Assembly (NCBI GenBank): GCA_002838945.1
Contig: PGXB01000012.1
Location: 20,831-84,830 of the forward strand
Direction of reading: 5' to 3'
Length of the DNA: 64,000 nt
Source: a candidate division Zixibacteria bacterium HGW-Zixibacteria-1
GTDB lineage: Bacteria; Zixibacteria; MSB-5A5; GN15; PGXB01
Each line of letters starts with the position of its first letter. The stretch's first letter is position 1. Below are positions 47,000 to 56,100 of this stretch, piece by piece. The notes beneath the pieces were generated by a model. That model was given only the letters and a program-made list of their open reading frames with translations, was not told the DNA's origin and made no database searches. The position numbers and the translations under genes are program-made.

Positions 47000-48109
47000 A
47001 TGCGAAGGATGAGTGTGGTCGAATCCAAAAGGCGAGGAAGCGGCCGGAATAATGGTTCTATAATCTCCACCTTTCTGGCTTTGTGTGCATTGGCTGTAAC
47101 TTTGATGGTGCTGGCACCGGCTTGTTCAAAAGGAAATAAAGAAACTCAAAACAGGAATAATTCCGGTGTTGTCATTACGCTTGAAAACGCCGACAGCGTC
47201 CAGCTCTTGGAGACGCTTTATGACCATTCCGATAAGATCTGGACGGTCGCTTTCAGCCCTAATGGCAAACTGCTGGCATCCTGCGGACAGGATGGAAAAG
47301 TGCTTGTTCGCAGCGTTGACTCGCTCGCGGCGGCAGGGCAGATGGGAGATTTTCCTTATTGGGTGATCGGTTTAACATTCAGTCCTGACGGCCGCTATAT
47401 AGCGTACGGCGGAGCCCAGGGCTTTTCGGGTCCGGTTGGGCCGATCGGAATATGGAATGTTGAAGCAGACAGTCTGGAGCGTGTTCTGGATGGCCACAAA
47501 GGCGGGTGCTGGAGTCTTGATTACCAGGAGAGTTCAGGTATCCTTGTGTCCGGCAGTTTTGATGGCACCGTGAAAATGTGGAATCCACAAACCGGCGCAT
47601 TGCTTCAAACGCTGATTGGCCATACGGCGCCTGTCCTGTCGGTTGATTTTAATCCCCACCAGGACCTGATAGCATCATCCGGAATCGACTATACCGTCCG
47701 CTTGTGGGATAGCCAAGCCGGTAATCCGGTGAGTGTCCTGAGAGGGCATTCCGGGAATATCGGATATGTTAAATTCAGTCCCGACGGTCTGAAAGTAGCT
47801 TCATCCGCCGATGATGGAACGGTTAAGCTCTGGAATATTGCCGATAGCAGCCTGATCTGGTCCTGTGATGCCGGTCAGGGCTGAATTAATTGCGTCAATT
47901 TCAGCCCCGATGGCCGAGTGATGATGACCTGCGGACATGATGGATCGGTTGTGTTGCGCGATGCTGCGACCGGTCTTCAACTCAAGCGATTGGAAGGCCA
48001 TCTCGCCCCGATTATTCGCGGTGCTTTCAATCGGTCCGGTACCTTGCTGGCCACGGCCGGCTGGGATAACACTGTTCGCATATGGGGAATTAAGACCGGC
48101 ACTGACTAA
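47000..48109 (+). pseudogene. WD40 seven-bladed propeller lipoprotein, interrupted by in-frame TGA at 47882-47884
   Basis: The frame encodes a lipoprotein signal (lipobox LAPAC-SKG) and then WD40 repeats. Five blades (WTVAFSPNGKLLASCGQDG, WVIGLTFSPDGRYIA, CWSLDYQESSGILVSGSFDG, VLSVDFNPHQDLIASSG, IGYVKFSPDGLKVASSADDG) are read before TGA 47882. The same frame continues without a break for 74 codons, giving two more blades (INCVNFSPDGRVMMTCGHDG, IRGAFNRSGTLLATAGWDN) and TAA 48107. The total of seven blades is a complete propeller. The TGA stands where several blades have Trp or an aromatic, consistent with TGG to TGA. The start at ATG 47000 is supported by GGAG at 46988-46991; ATG 46982 and 47009 are alternatives. 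It could be a recent pseudogene, a sequencing error, or read-through. WD40 propellers scaffold protein interactions. Confidence 0.8.
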
Positions 48110-48182
48110 GCTTGCATAGCTGCAGTTCAATTGATAATAATCTGGTTTGATTAGACACGCCGCAGTTTTACAAATACAGTAT

Positions 48183-49367
48183 TTACAGCGCTTCCAGGAT
48201 GTAGCAGCGGAGGTACTGCGTTTCCAGCATGGCCTGCAAAATTGGATGATCGGCGGATTGTGTCAAAAAGCGGCGGACCCGAAAAGTGCGGTGAGCGTCG
48301 CGGGCGGCGGTGCGCAGCACGCTCTGGAAAGCATCATCAGCCAGGTTCATCGAGCAACTGCAAGTCACCAGAATTCCCCCCGGCGAAAGCAGTTTCATGG
48401 CTGTCATGTTGATCTCGCGATACCCGGCTATTGCGGTTTTCAACTTGCTCTTGCTTTTGACAAATGCCGGCGGGTCGAGCGTGATAAGGTCAAACCTCTC
48501 CCCTTCCGCGGCCAGATTCCGGAGCTTCTCAAAGCAGTTGGCGCGTTCGGTGGTTATGATATTTTCCACTCCATTCAAATGAGCGTTTTCGGCCAGCAGG
48601 GAGAGCGCCGCTTCCGACTCATCGACTGCCAGAACCGATGTCGCCTCGCCCAGGGCATAATTGATTGCAAAACCGCCGCTGTAACAGAAGCAGTCAAGAA
48701 CCCGCCGCCCGGAAGCGAGACCCCGAGCCGCGGCACGGGTGTCGCGCTGGTCGAAATAAAATCCTGTCTTGTGCCCCGCGAACGGATCGACCATAAACCG
48801 CACTCCCGCTTCCTCGATTGTCACCCGGGATGGTACCTCGCCGAAGATAACCTCCACGCTTGACGACAGTCCCTCGAGTTCGCGGTATGAGGTATCATTG
48901 CGCAAGAGTATGCCTTTGGGTGCGAGAACTTCCTTCAACGCCTCGATGATGACTTCGCGCAGCTTTTCCATGCCGGCGGTGAATAATTGCACCACCAGCC
49001 GGTCTTCGTACCGGTCAACAATCAATCCCGGCAAAAGGTCTCCTTCGGAATAAACCAACCGCCCGGAGCGAACCTGCCCCATGACAGACTCGCGATAGGC
49101 CAGGGCCTTTCGAAAACGCTTGATAAAGAAGGCGGTATCGATCACCTCGCTATGGCGAGTTAAAATGCGAGCAGCAATCAAAGTATGGCGATTGTAATAT
49201 CCGCGACCGACGAATTGTCCCCGCGCCTGGAACACATCGACCAACCCGCCATTGTCATCCGCCCCGCTTGTTTCCGCAATCTCATTGCTGAATATCCAGA
49301 GATGTCCGGCGCGGAGGCGACGGTCCTCTTTGGGCTTAAGGATTAGTCGACCCACAGGGTTTTCCAT
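48183..49367 (-). CDS. rlmI: Class I SAM-dependent 23S rRNA methyltransferase (RlmI-like)
   Basis: A 394-residue RlmI-type enzyme, which makes m5C1962 in 23S rRNA in E. coli. It starts with a PUA domain (LILKPKEDRRLRAGHLWIFSNEI), then a central linker domain (YSEGDLLPGLIVDRYEDRLVVQLF), then the Rossmann methyltransferase fold with VLDCFCYSGGFAINYAL (SAM-binding) and the catalytic-region motif DPPAFVKSK near residue 298, followed by CSCSMNL with the second Cys. It is convergent with the WD40 gene, 73 bases apart. The gap to the next gene upstream (49368-49654) shows nothing I can support. Confidence 0.92.
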   Translation of the reverse strand: MENPVGRLILKPKEDRRLRAGHLWIFSNEIAETSGADDNGGLVDVFQARGQFVGRGYYNRHTLIAARILTRHSEVIDTAFFIKRFRKALAYRESVMGQVRSGRLVYSEGDLLPGLIVDRYEDRLVVQLFTAGMEKLREVIIEALKEVLAPKGILLRNDTSYRELEGLSSSVEVIFGEVPSRVTIEEAGVRFMVDPFAGHKTGFYFDQRDTRAAARGLASGRRVLDCFCYSGGFAINYALGEATSVLAVDESEAALSLLAENAHLNGVENIITTERANCFEKLRNLAAEGERFDLITLDPPAFVKSKSKLKTAIAGYREINMTAMKLLSPGGILVTCSCSMNLADDAFQSVLRTAARDAHRTFRVRRFLTQSADHPILQAMLETQYLRCYILEAL

Positions 49368-49654
49368 ATTATTAATCGCTATACCTCCTCATACCACGGA
49401 CAAAGTATAGCGGCTATTTAAAAAAGTCAAGGTGCCGGGAGATATGTAAGGACCTGATGATGCAAGGTCGGATAGCTCTACGCAAACATAAAACCATTCA
49501 GGCAACTAAATTGAAAATACCTGGTAATTGACACATGGAGAGCGGCTCAAAACCGCCCCTGCCTTATGCATCATTAGAACGATATCTAAATAGATGGTTT
49601 TAGTATTCCGGATGTCTAATAAGTGCCTAACCTGGCCTCCTACAAAGATTATAT

Positions 49655-50455
49655 TTATGGGCCGACATAGCTGACCTGCAGGCGGCTGTAACAGCAGTTT
49701 CCATCATAGCTGTAATAAGCATAAGTGCCATCGGTGTAGTAGTCCACTTCAAAAGTGTCGCCATCGGCAAAATACCAGGTCAGATCGACAGAAAGCGTAT
49801 GCCACTCGCTCTGTGTATTCTGGACATTTTCATGAATATTGCCGCCATTCTTCATTATTCGAACCAATCCGCCCGTATTGGATTCATTGGCCGCCCAGGC
49901 ATTGATACGATAAAAGCCGGCCGTTTCGACCGTGAAAATACCACTCGTTGCGATCGATAAATAACCCGAAGCGGTATTGAAATCCACGACATCGGTGCAG
50001 TACCGGTTCCAGCCCATAGATTGCCCATGAGAGGAACAGCCGCCCGACCACATTATGGGCGATGATAATTCAGCCGACTTTGCATGGAAAGCGTAAGGCG
50101 CCGTTATCAACTGTGTTCGTGGTGAAATTTCATCATCACCGGAAACGGTTATTCCGAGCCATCGGGAGCTGTCGGCTGAGAATAGATTATCCTGGAACGG
50201 CCCCAATCGAACAGAGAACAGCCCGTCAACAATGCGAACCATCATCCTGTCACTTGTCCACAGGATACCGCCGCCTTCCCCGGCATTATAAATTTTGAAA
50301 AATATGGAATAATCGCCGTCGGCAACAGGATTGCCGGCGCCATCGGTAAGCCGCCCCTGATAATTCATCGAATTCGGCACCTGCGCCACGGCCAGCCCGG
50401 AGATCAGGATTATGGCTGCCATTAGCAATAATCGAGGAATGAATGACTTTTTCAT
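49655..50455 (-). CDS. Exported protein with C1q/TNF-like C-terminal domain
   Basis: A 266-residue secreted protein: signal peptide ending near ISGLAVAQ-VPN, then a conserved opening NYQGRLTDGAGNPVADGDYSIFF and VRLGPFQDNLF, a module common at the start of exported tail-fibre-like proteins in these phyla. The C-terminal ~140 residues are beta-rich with a C1q-like pattern (FTVETAGFYRINAWAANES, ADGDTFEVDYYTDG), and end in a Tyr/Cys-rich strand (DGNCCYSRLQVSYVG). C1q-like domains form trimers and bind ligands. No catalytic residues. Upstream is the divergent secreted protein at 50677. Confidence 0.75.
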   Translation of the reverse strand: MKKSFIPRLLLMAAIILISGLAVAQVPNSMNYQGRLTDGAGNPVADGDYSIFFKIYNAGEGGGILWTSDRMMVRIVDGLFSVRLGPFQDNLFSADSSRWLGITVSGDDEISPRTQLITAPYAFHAKSAELSSPIMWSGGCSSHGQSMGWNRYCTDVVDFNTASGYLSIATSGIFTVETAGFYRINAWAANESNTGGLVRIMKNGGNIHENVQNTQSEWHTLSVDLTWYFADGDTFEVDYYTDGTYAYYSYDGNCCYSRLQVSYVGP

Positions 50456-50587
50456 TGACCCTCCTGATGAAATTAATAAGATGAGCGATTTTGCTTAATT
50501 ATAATATAAGAATAAAATATCCTTTTTGCAACAATTGAATCACTTCACCCGGCTATGTGGCTTCCGGAAAACCTGTCGCAATAATAC

Positions 50588-50615
50588 TTGACAGAATATG
50601 TGGTTTTTCTATATT
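50588..50615 (+). promoter_or_regulatory. Promoter of the C39-like/TSP3/dockerin gene
   Basis: TTGACA (50588-50593), 16-base spacer, TATATT (50610-50615), giving about 55 bases of leader before ATG 50677, which has GGGAGGT upstream. Same box pair and spacing as at the tRNA-Leu promoter. Confidence 0.7.
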
Positions 50616-50676
50616 ACCTGTGGTTGATACACCCCGATGGTTTTTGCATTTCATCAATCTTTCTCCGGGAGGTAGT

Positions 50677-53040
50677 ATGTTCAGCCCTCGAATTCTGACC
50701 ATTTTATTGCTCTTATTTATCGCCATAAATTCAAATCTGTCGGCTCAGCAGAGTACGACCGGGCCGGTTCCGCCGCCGGGAACCGATCGCGGGCTGATGC
50801 CGACCACACGCTCGCAATTTGTTATCCCTGATGTCCCGGCCTATATCTGGAAGCATGGCTGCGGGCCGACGGCAGTCGGAATGGTGATCGGTTTTTGGGA
50901 CATGGTCGGGCCGGATCTTGTCCCGGGAGATGCCTCCACGCAGACTCCGGCAGTTAATGCCATGATTGCTTACGACAGCAATCACCCGATTTGCGGACAG
51001 CCCTATTCGGATCATTATCAGGATTACGCATGTCCAATTGATTACTCTCCGGCGCTTTACACCGATCGATCAGAGACCGGAGGCGCACATGCCGATAATT
51101 GCGTGGCGGATTATATGAAGACATCGCAAAGTCTCTACAGCAATCGTTATGGCTGGAGCTGGTTCTCCGATATTCCTGCCGGATTCCTGGGCTATGTCAA
51201 TCAGGCGGCCCCCGGCATTACTCCGGTTGTTAATAATTATGATTACTGGGGATTCTCTTTCGAGAATTACAAAAACCAAATCGATCAAATGCGGCCGGTG
51301 GTGTTGCTGGTTGACACCGATGGCGACGGCTCCACCGATCATTTTGTGGCCGGTATCGGATATGATGATGTGGCCATGACCTATGGCATTCGAGATACCT
51401 GGGATCAGGGAATACACTGGTATGCATGGCGAGAAATAGGCGCCGGAGTGACCTGGGGGATCTATGGGGTCACCACTTTCGGGGGGATTGACTGGACGAA
51501 ACCATACGTTGTCCTGGATTCGGCGCAATTTCTTAATTCCTCCGGCGACGCATTCAATGATATCGGCGACACGATTCAAGTTTATCTTTACCTGAAGAAC
51601 TATGGTCAGGACGCCAATAATACCTTGATTACACTTTCGAGCAATGACCCTGCAATAATATTTCACACGCAATCAATATACTTCGAGGTCATTCCGGGTT
51701 CTGGTGCACAGACAAATAATCTGGGAATCCCTCTCGAGTACATCATACCTGATCTTGGAAATCCCTCCTATGACTCCATCTATGTGACTATTAACTCCGA
51801 CGACAGCGCCTATATCAAGACTTTTGGTTTCGAAGAAATTGTCGGGCGGGCGCGTGTTTTGATAGTTGATGATGATCGCGGATTTTATTATGAAAATATA
51901 TATTGGGGCGATCTTTATCAAAAAGATGTTCCGGCTCATGTCCACGAGAAATTGATCGAGGGGTCCCCTTCATTATCGCTAATGAGTCAGTACAATACGG
52001 TTATTTGGTACACCGGGGACAGCACTCTGGATTTTCTGCAGCCTGAAGATATAAGTGTCATGAAAGATTATCTTGATGGCGGCGGAAATCTATTTCTTAC
52101 GGGCCAGGGGCTGGCCGGAGAACTGAATACAGAAGATCCTGACTTCCTGGCAAATTATATTCATGCCGGATACGGAGGCGTCAATTTCTGGTATATTCAC
52201 AACGGAGTTGCGGGGTCGCCGATTGGAGACGGCTTGCATATAAGATACTACAGCGGGTCAAATCAGGCCTTCAATCTCAGCCAGAAAATAAATGCCCTGG
52301 AAGGCGCCGTTCCCGCATTCCAGTTTGCCAATACCGGCGGTGGGTATTCAGCATTAAGTTATGCGGGAGATTATAAAGTGGTCTTCTTCACTTTCGGCTA
52401 TGAGGCGATTGCAAATGATCTGCCGAATTATGATTACCGCGATGTGGTAATAAGCCGGGTTTTGTCATTTCTTGATGCCTGGGCGGTTCCTCCCTGCCAT
52501 GATTCCGATAACGATGGTTTCGGTGATCCGGGTCATCCTGAAAATGCCTGCGAGACCGACAACTGTCCTTACGCCTATAATCCTGATCAAGCGGACGGCG
52601 ACGGAGATGGTGTCGGCGATGCCTGTGATAATTGCCCGTCGATCAATAATACCAGTCAAACAAACTCCGACGGTGACATATTCGGAGATGTCTGTGACAA
52701 TTGCCCCTTTGCTATTAATAATGATCAGGTCAATTCCGATGGAGACAGTCACGGCGATTCCTGTGATAATTGCATCCACGTGAACAATGAGGATCAGGCC
52801 GATGCCAACTCCAACGGCATTGGTGATGTCTGTGAATATATTTGCGGTGATGCCAACGGCAGTGCTACAATTAATATTCTTGATGTTACATTTCTGATAA
52901 ATTATCTGTATAAGGCGGGTCCGCCACCCGACCCGCAGGAGTCTGGTGATGCCAACGGAAACGGTTCCATCAATTTACTGGATGTAACTTACCTGATAGG
53001 TTACCTCTATAAAGGCGGACCAGCGCCGATGTGCCCATAG
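50677..53040 (+). CDS. Secreted C39-like peptidase-fold protein with TSP3 repeats and dockerin-like C-terminus
   Basis: About 787 residues; start ATG 50677 with GGGAGGT four bases upstream, followed by a signal peptide (ILTILLLLFIAINSNLSAQQ). Residues ~55-270 are a C39-like papain-fold domain: Cys62 in HGCGPTAVGMVIGFW and His in DHFVAGIGYDD near 221, with RDTWDQG close by. A beta-sandwich follows (VLDSAQFLNSSGDAFNDIGDTIQVYL), then an alpha/beta domain with a glutamine-amidotransferase-like look (ARVLIVDDDRGFYYENIYW, GGGNLFLTGQGLAGEL). Next come four thrombospondin-3 calcium repeats (DNCPSINNTSQTNSDGDIFGD and similar), and finally two dockerin-type calcium repeats (GDANGSATINILDVTFLINYL and GDANGNGSINLLDVTYLIGYL). 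It ends in PMCP. The active-site pair suggests a peptidase but the substrate is unknown. The dockerin may mediate docking to a surface cohesin, not seen here. Confidence 0.88.
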   Translation: MFSPRILTILLLLFIAINSNLSAQQSTTGPVPPPGTDRGLMPTTRSQFVIPDVPAYIWKHGCGPTAVGMVIGFWDMVGPDLVPGDASTQTPAVNAMIAYDSNHPICGQPYSDHYQDYACPIDYSPALYTDRSETGGAHADNCVADYMKTSQSLYSNRYGWSWFSDIPAGFLGYVNQAAPGITPVVNNYDYWGFSFENYKNQIDQMRPVVLLVDTDGDGSTDHFVAGIGYDDVAMTYGIRDTWDQGIHWYAWREIGAGVTWGIYGVTTFGGIDWTKPYVVLDSAQFLNSSGDAFNDIGDTIQVYLYLKNYGQDANNTLITLSSNDPAIIFHTQSIYFEVIPGSGAQTNNLGIPLEYIIPDLGNPSYDSIYVTINSDDSAYIKTFGFEEIVGRARVLIVDDDRGFYYENIYWGDLYQKDVPAHVHEKLIEGSPSLSLMSQYNTVIWYTGDSTLDFLQPEDISVMKDYLDGGGNLFLTGQGLAGELNTEDPDFLANYIHAGYGGVNFWYIHNGVAGSPIGDGLHIRYYSGSNQAFNLSQKINALEGAVPAFQFANTGGGYSALSYAGDYKVVFFTFGYEAIANDLPNYDYRDVVISRVLSFLDAWAVPPCHDSDNDGFGDPGHPENACETDNCPYAYNPDQADGDGDGVGDACDNCPSINNTSQTNSDGDIFGDVCDNCPFAINNDQVNSDGDSHGDSCDNCIHVNNEDQADANSNGIGDVCEYICGDANGSATINILDVTFLINYLYKAGPPPDPQESGDANGNGSINLLDVTYLIGYLYKGGPAPMCP

Positions 53041-53064
53041 GCGAATTGTTCATAAAATAAAAAG

Positions 53065-53100
53065 ACTTCCCTCACGAATTTCCACGTGAGGGGAGTTTTG
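53065..53100. terminator. Bidirectional terminator between two convergent genes
   Basis: A 12-bp stem (ACTTCCCTCACG with CGTGAGGGGAGT, one wobble) around an 8-base loop; TTTTG follows on the plus strand and a T-rich run (from 53054-53064) on the minus strand. It can end both the gene at 50677 and the PKD gene at 53116. Confidence 0.9.
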
Positions 53101-53115
53101 TTGCTGGTTTCAATT

Positions 53116-56100
53116 CTACTTAAAACGGACTTCGTTCGATTTCTGTATTACCGATAAGTTGTTCGTGGTGGTAACTTCGACCGAAGCGGCGCCGCCGCCC
53201 GTCGGTGTTTTACCCTCAGGAGAGCGAATCCGGTAATGCAGTTTCAGTTTCTGTGACGGAGCAATCTTTTCAATTAAGATGCTTAACTTACCTCCATTGA
53301 CCTCCGCTGTGATAACCCGCCGGTCAATAGCGGCACTGTTTTCGACATATACCGCGCCTTCCGGCAATATGTCGGTCAAAATACTGTTCACCGCAGCAAT
53401 AGCGCTCTTGTTCTCGATAGTCAGAATAACTTCCCAGGAATCATCAAGTCCGATTTCAATCGGGCCCGCGCCGGGTTCGAAGAGCGTATCATATTTGATC
53501 GGATCAAGTGTCAGGATCGTCGAATTTTGCCACTTCTGCGCCGGTGAAGCATCGGGTGCGAGGAAACCCTCGGTTTTGGCACGGATAATCACCTCGGTGC
53601 GCCGGTTGGGCTGCAACTGTTCCGAAGTATGACCGGTGGTGACAACCGGCCGCGTGGCGGCAAAACTTTCATAGGCCAGACGGTCGCGTTCAATATTCCT
53701 CTTGTCAACCAGCCAATCCACGACGGCTTTGGCACGGGCCTCACCAAGCTCCCAGTTGGATGGAAATAGCCGGGTGTGTATGCGGCGGTAATCGGTGTGT
53801 CCATCGACCTTTATCTCGGCATCGGCATATTTCATAATCGAATCGGCCGCGGCTTCAAGCTGCGGAATGGCCGGCGCCTGCAGGTCCGCTTTCGAGGTTA
53901 TAAACAGGGCGGGAGTCAGAGTAATCTGGACATCTCTGGGCGGGGCAAGCATGAGCGGACCGACGGCTACTTCCACCGGGTCGGAAACCACGGTTTTCGT
54001 TCGGTCGGCCTCAATTGGCAAAGCGCCTTCAATATGCACCTTATTGGTCAGGAATCGGCGCAACCCCGGAGCCAGGTCGCGCAGCGAATAATACGCCGAC
54101 TGCTGCATCCGTTCCTGTGCCGCGGTGATTTCGTAAACAAGCGCACTGCCGTCTTTCTTCGGCGTCAAGGTTTGGTTATTATCCAGTATGAAATCGGTAT
54201 TCGACGGAAATGAATCGACTATTCTGATTAACGTCGGATCGATTTGACCGTTTGATTTGATATCGATTTCATAGTCAACCAAAACTCCCAAAGTATCCTT
54301 TTTCTGATCCGGATCGATCTGTGCCGTTTTGGTCACTTTAACAGCCGGTACAATCGCGGCCTGTTTGTGAATATCCAGGCGAGGATAATCGGGGCAGACG
54401 CGGAATATGACATAGGATTCGCCGGATTCATGGACATGTACAAACACGGAGGACTGGGCATCCTCGGGAACATAATAGCCGTCAAGATCCCTTTCATCAA
54501 GAGCCACGACCCGCTCACCGGGCCTGACGGTACTGAAATAGAACAGGCCGGCTTCATTGACCTTCGACTGCGAGCCGTCATCGAGATAAACATCCATACC
54601 GACCGGACCGGAATCCATATCGGCAATTCCATCGCCGTCACAATCGACGATAACCTTTCCGCGTATGGAACCTGACAGCGTATGGCTGAGCACATAGATT
54701 CGCGCCATGGCCCGGTTGGAATGAATCAGCTGATCGCCCTGGTAAGCCTGGGCATGTGCAATGTTGTCATTAAATCCGGGATGGGCCGAAGCGCCGATAA
54801 GCACGGTATATTCCACTGTCAGGGTCGCGCTGGCCGGAAGATCACCCAATGACCAGACGAGCGGATTGTCGCCTGACGGATCACCAAGGGCGCCGCCATT
54901 GAGGATACCCGTGCCCGCGACATAAAATATTCCACCCGGCAGAGTGTCGGTCAGTTGGACATCTTCGAATAAATCGCCGGAATAATTCTCGATCGTAATG
55001 GTGAAGCGGACCAGATTACCGGTCATGGCGCTGGGCCGGTTGGTGATTTTGGTGACCACAATCGGTGTCAGACTGACGGCAGTCAGGACCTGATTGCTTT
55101 GATTATCACCCTGCGAGCTTCGGACTAAAGCTGTGTTAGGAATTTTCAGGCCGTCGGGAACGCCCGGATCAATCGTCACCTGGAACGAAACCGAGCGCGA
55201 CTCAAACGGATTCAAAGTTCCGACGTTCCAGACAAGACTATCGGTGGCAGGATAATAAGTCCCGCCGGCACTGATCGAGCCGGTGACATAGGCTGTCGAA
55301 TCAGGGACGGCGTCATAAATCATGACGTTATTGGCAGCGACAAAATTTCTATTCGTGACAGTTATGGTGTAAGTCAGAATATCTCCGGGCAAGGCCAGCG
55401 TAGCGCTTACGGCTTTACTGATTTCGAGCAGCTGGGTCACTTTGTCAACCGTCGTCTGGACCGTATTGCTTACAAATGTCCGGGATGAAGCAGGCTTGGC
55501 AACATCTTCGATAATAATGGCATATGCCTTGTTGGAGACAGTCGTCGGGTAAATGGTGAAGGGGCCGTCAAGAACCACTTTGAACGATACCTGCACAGTC
55601 GCCCCGGCCGCGACACCCATAATATTCCAGGTCATTTGATTTTCCAGAACATTGTACATACCACCGCCGGTGGCAGAACCGGTAACATAGGCGGTCGAAT
55701 CGGGAATACTGTCAATAACAAGCAAATTTCCGATAGCATACTCACCGTTGTTTTCAATTGTCAGAGTATAAAGAAGAGTATCCTGTTCAAAAGTAATCGC
55801 CTTATCGACTGCTTTTGAAATGGTAATTGCCGGTGAAACGATTATTTCAGCCGAAGCAGTATCCGCGCCGCAGTCATTCGAAGCAATAAGAGTGACATTA
55901 TAAACACCCTCGGAGTTAAACAGGTGGCTCGGATTTTGAAGATCGGATGAATTGTCGTCTCCGCCGGCGGGATTGCCGAAGTCCCATTTCCATGATAGGG
56001 TACGGCCGTTACCATTTGATAAATCGTTGAATTGCACGACGAGAGGCGCGACACCTTCGGTCGGAGAGGCGCTGAAAGCAGCCGTCGGAGGACCAAACAC

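Noticed and set aside
47882..47884. Selenocysteine or genome-wide recoding at the TGA
   Set aside because: Other genes here end normally at TGA (for example truB at 5610-5612 and the permease at 15415-15417), the position fits Trp, and no convincing SECIS hairpin follows.
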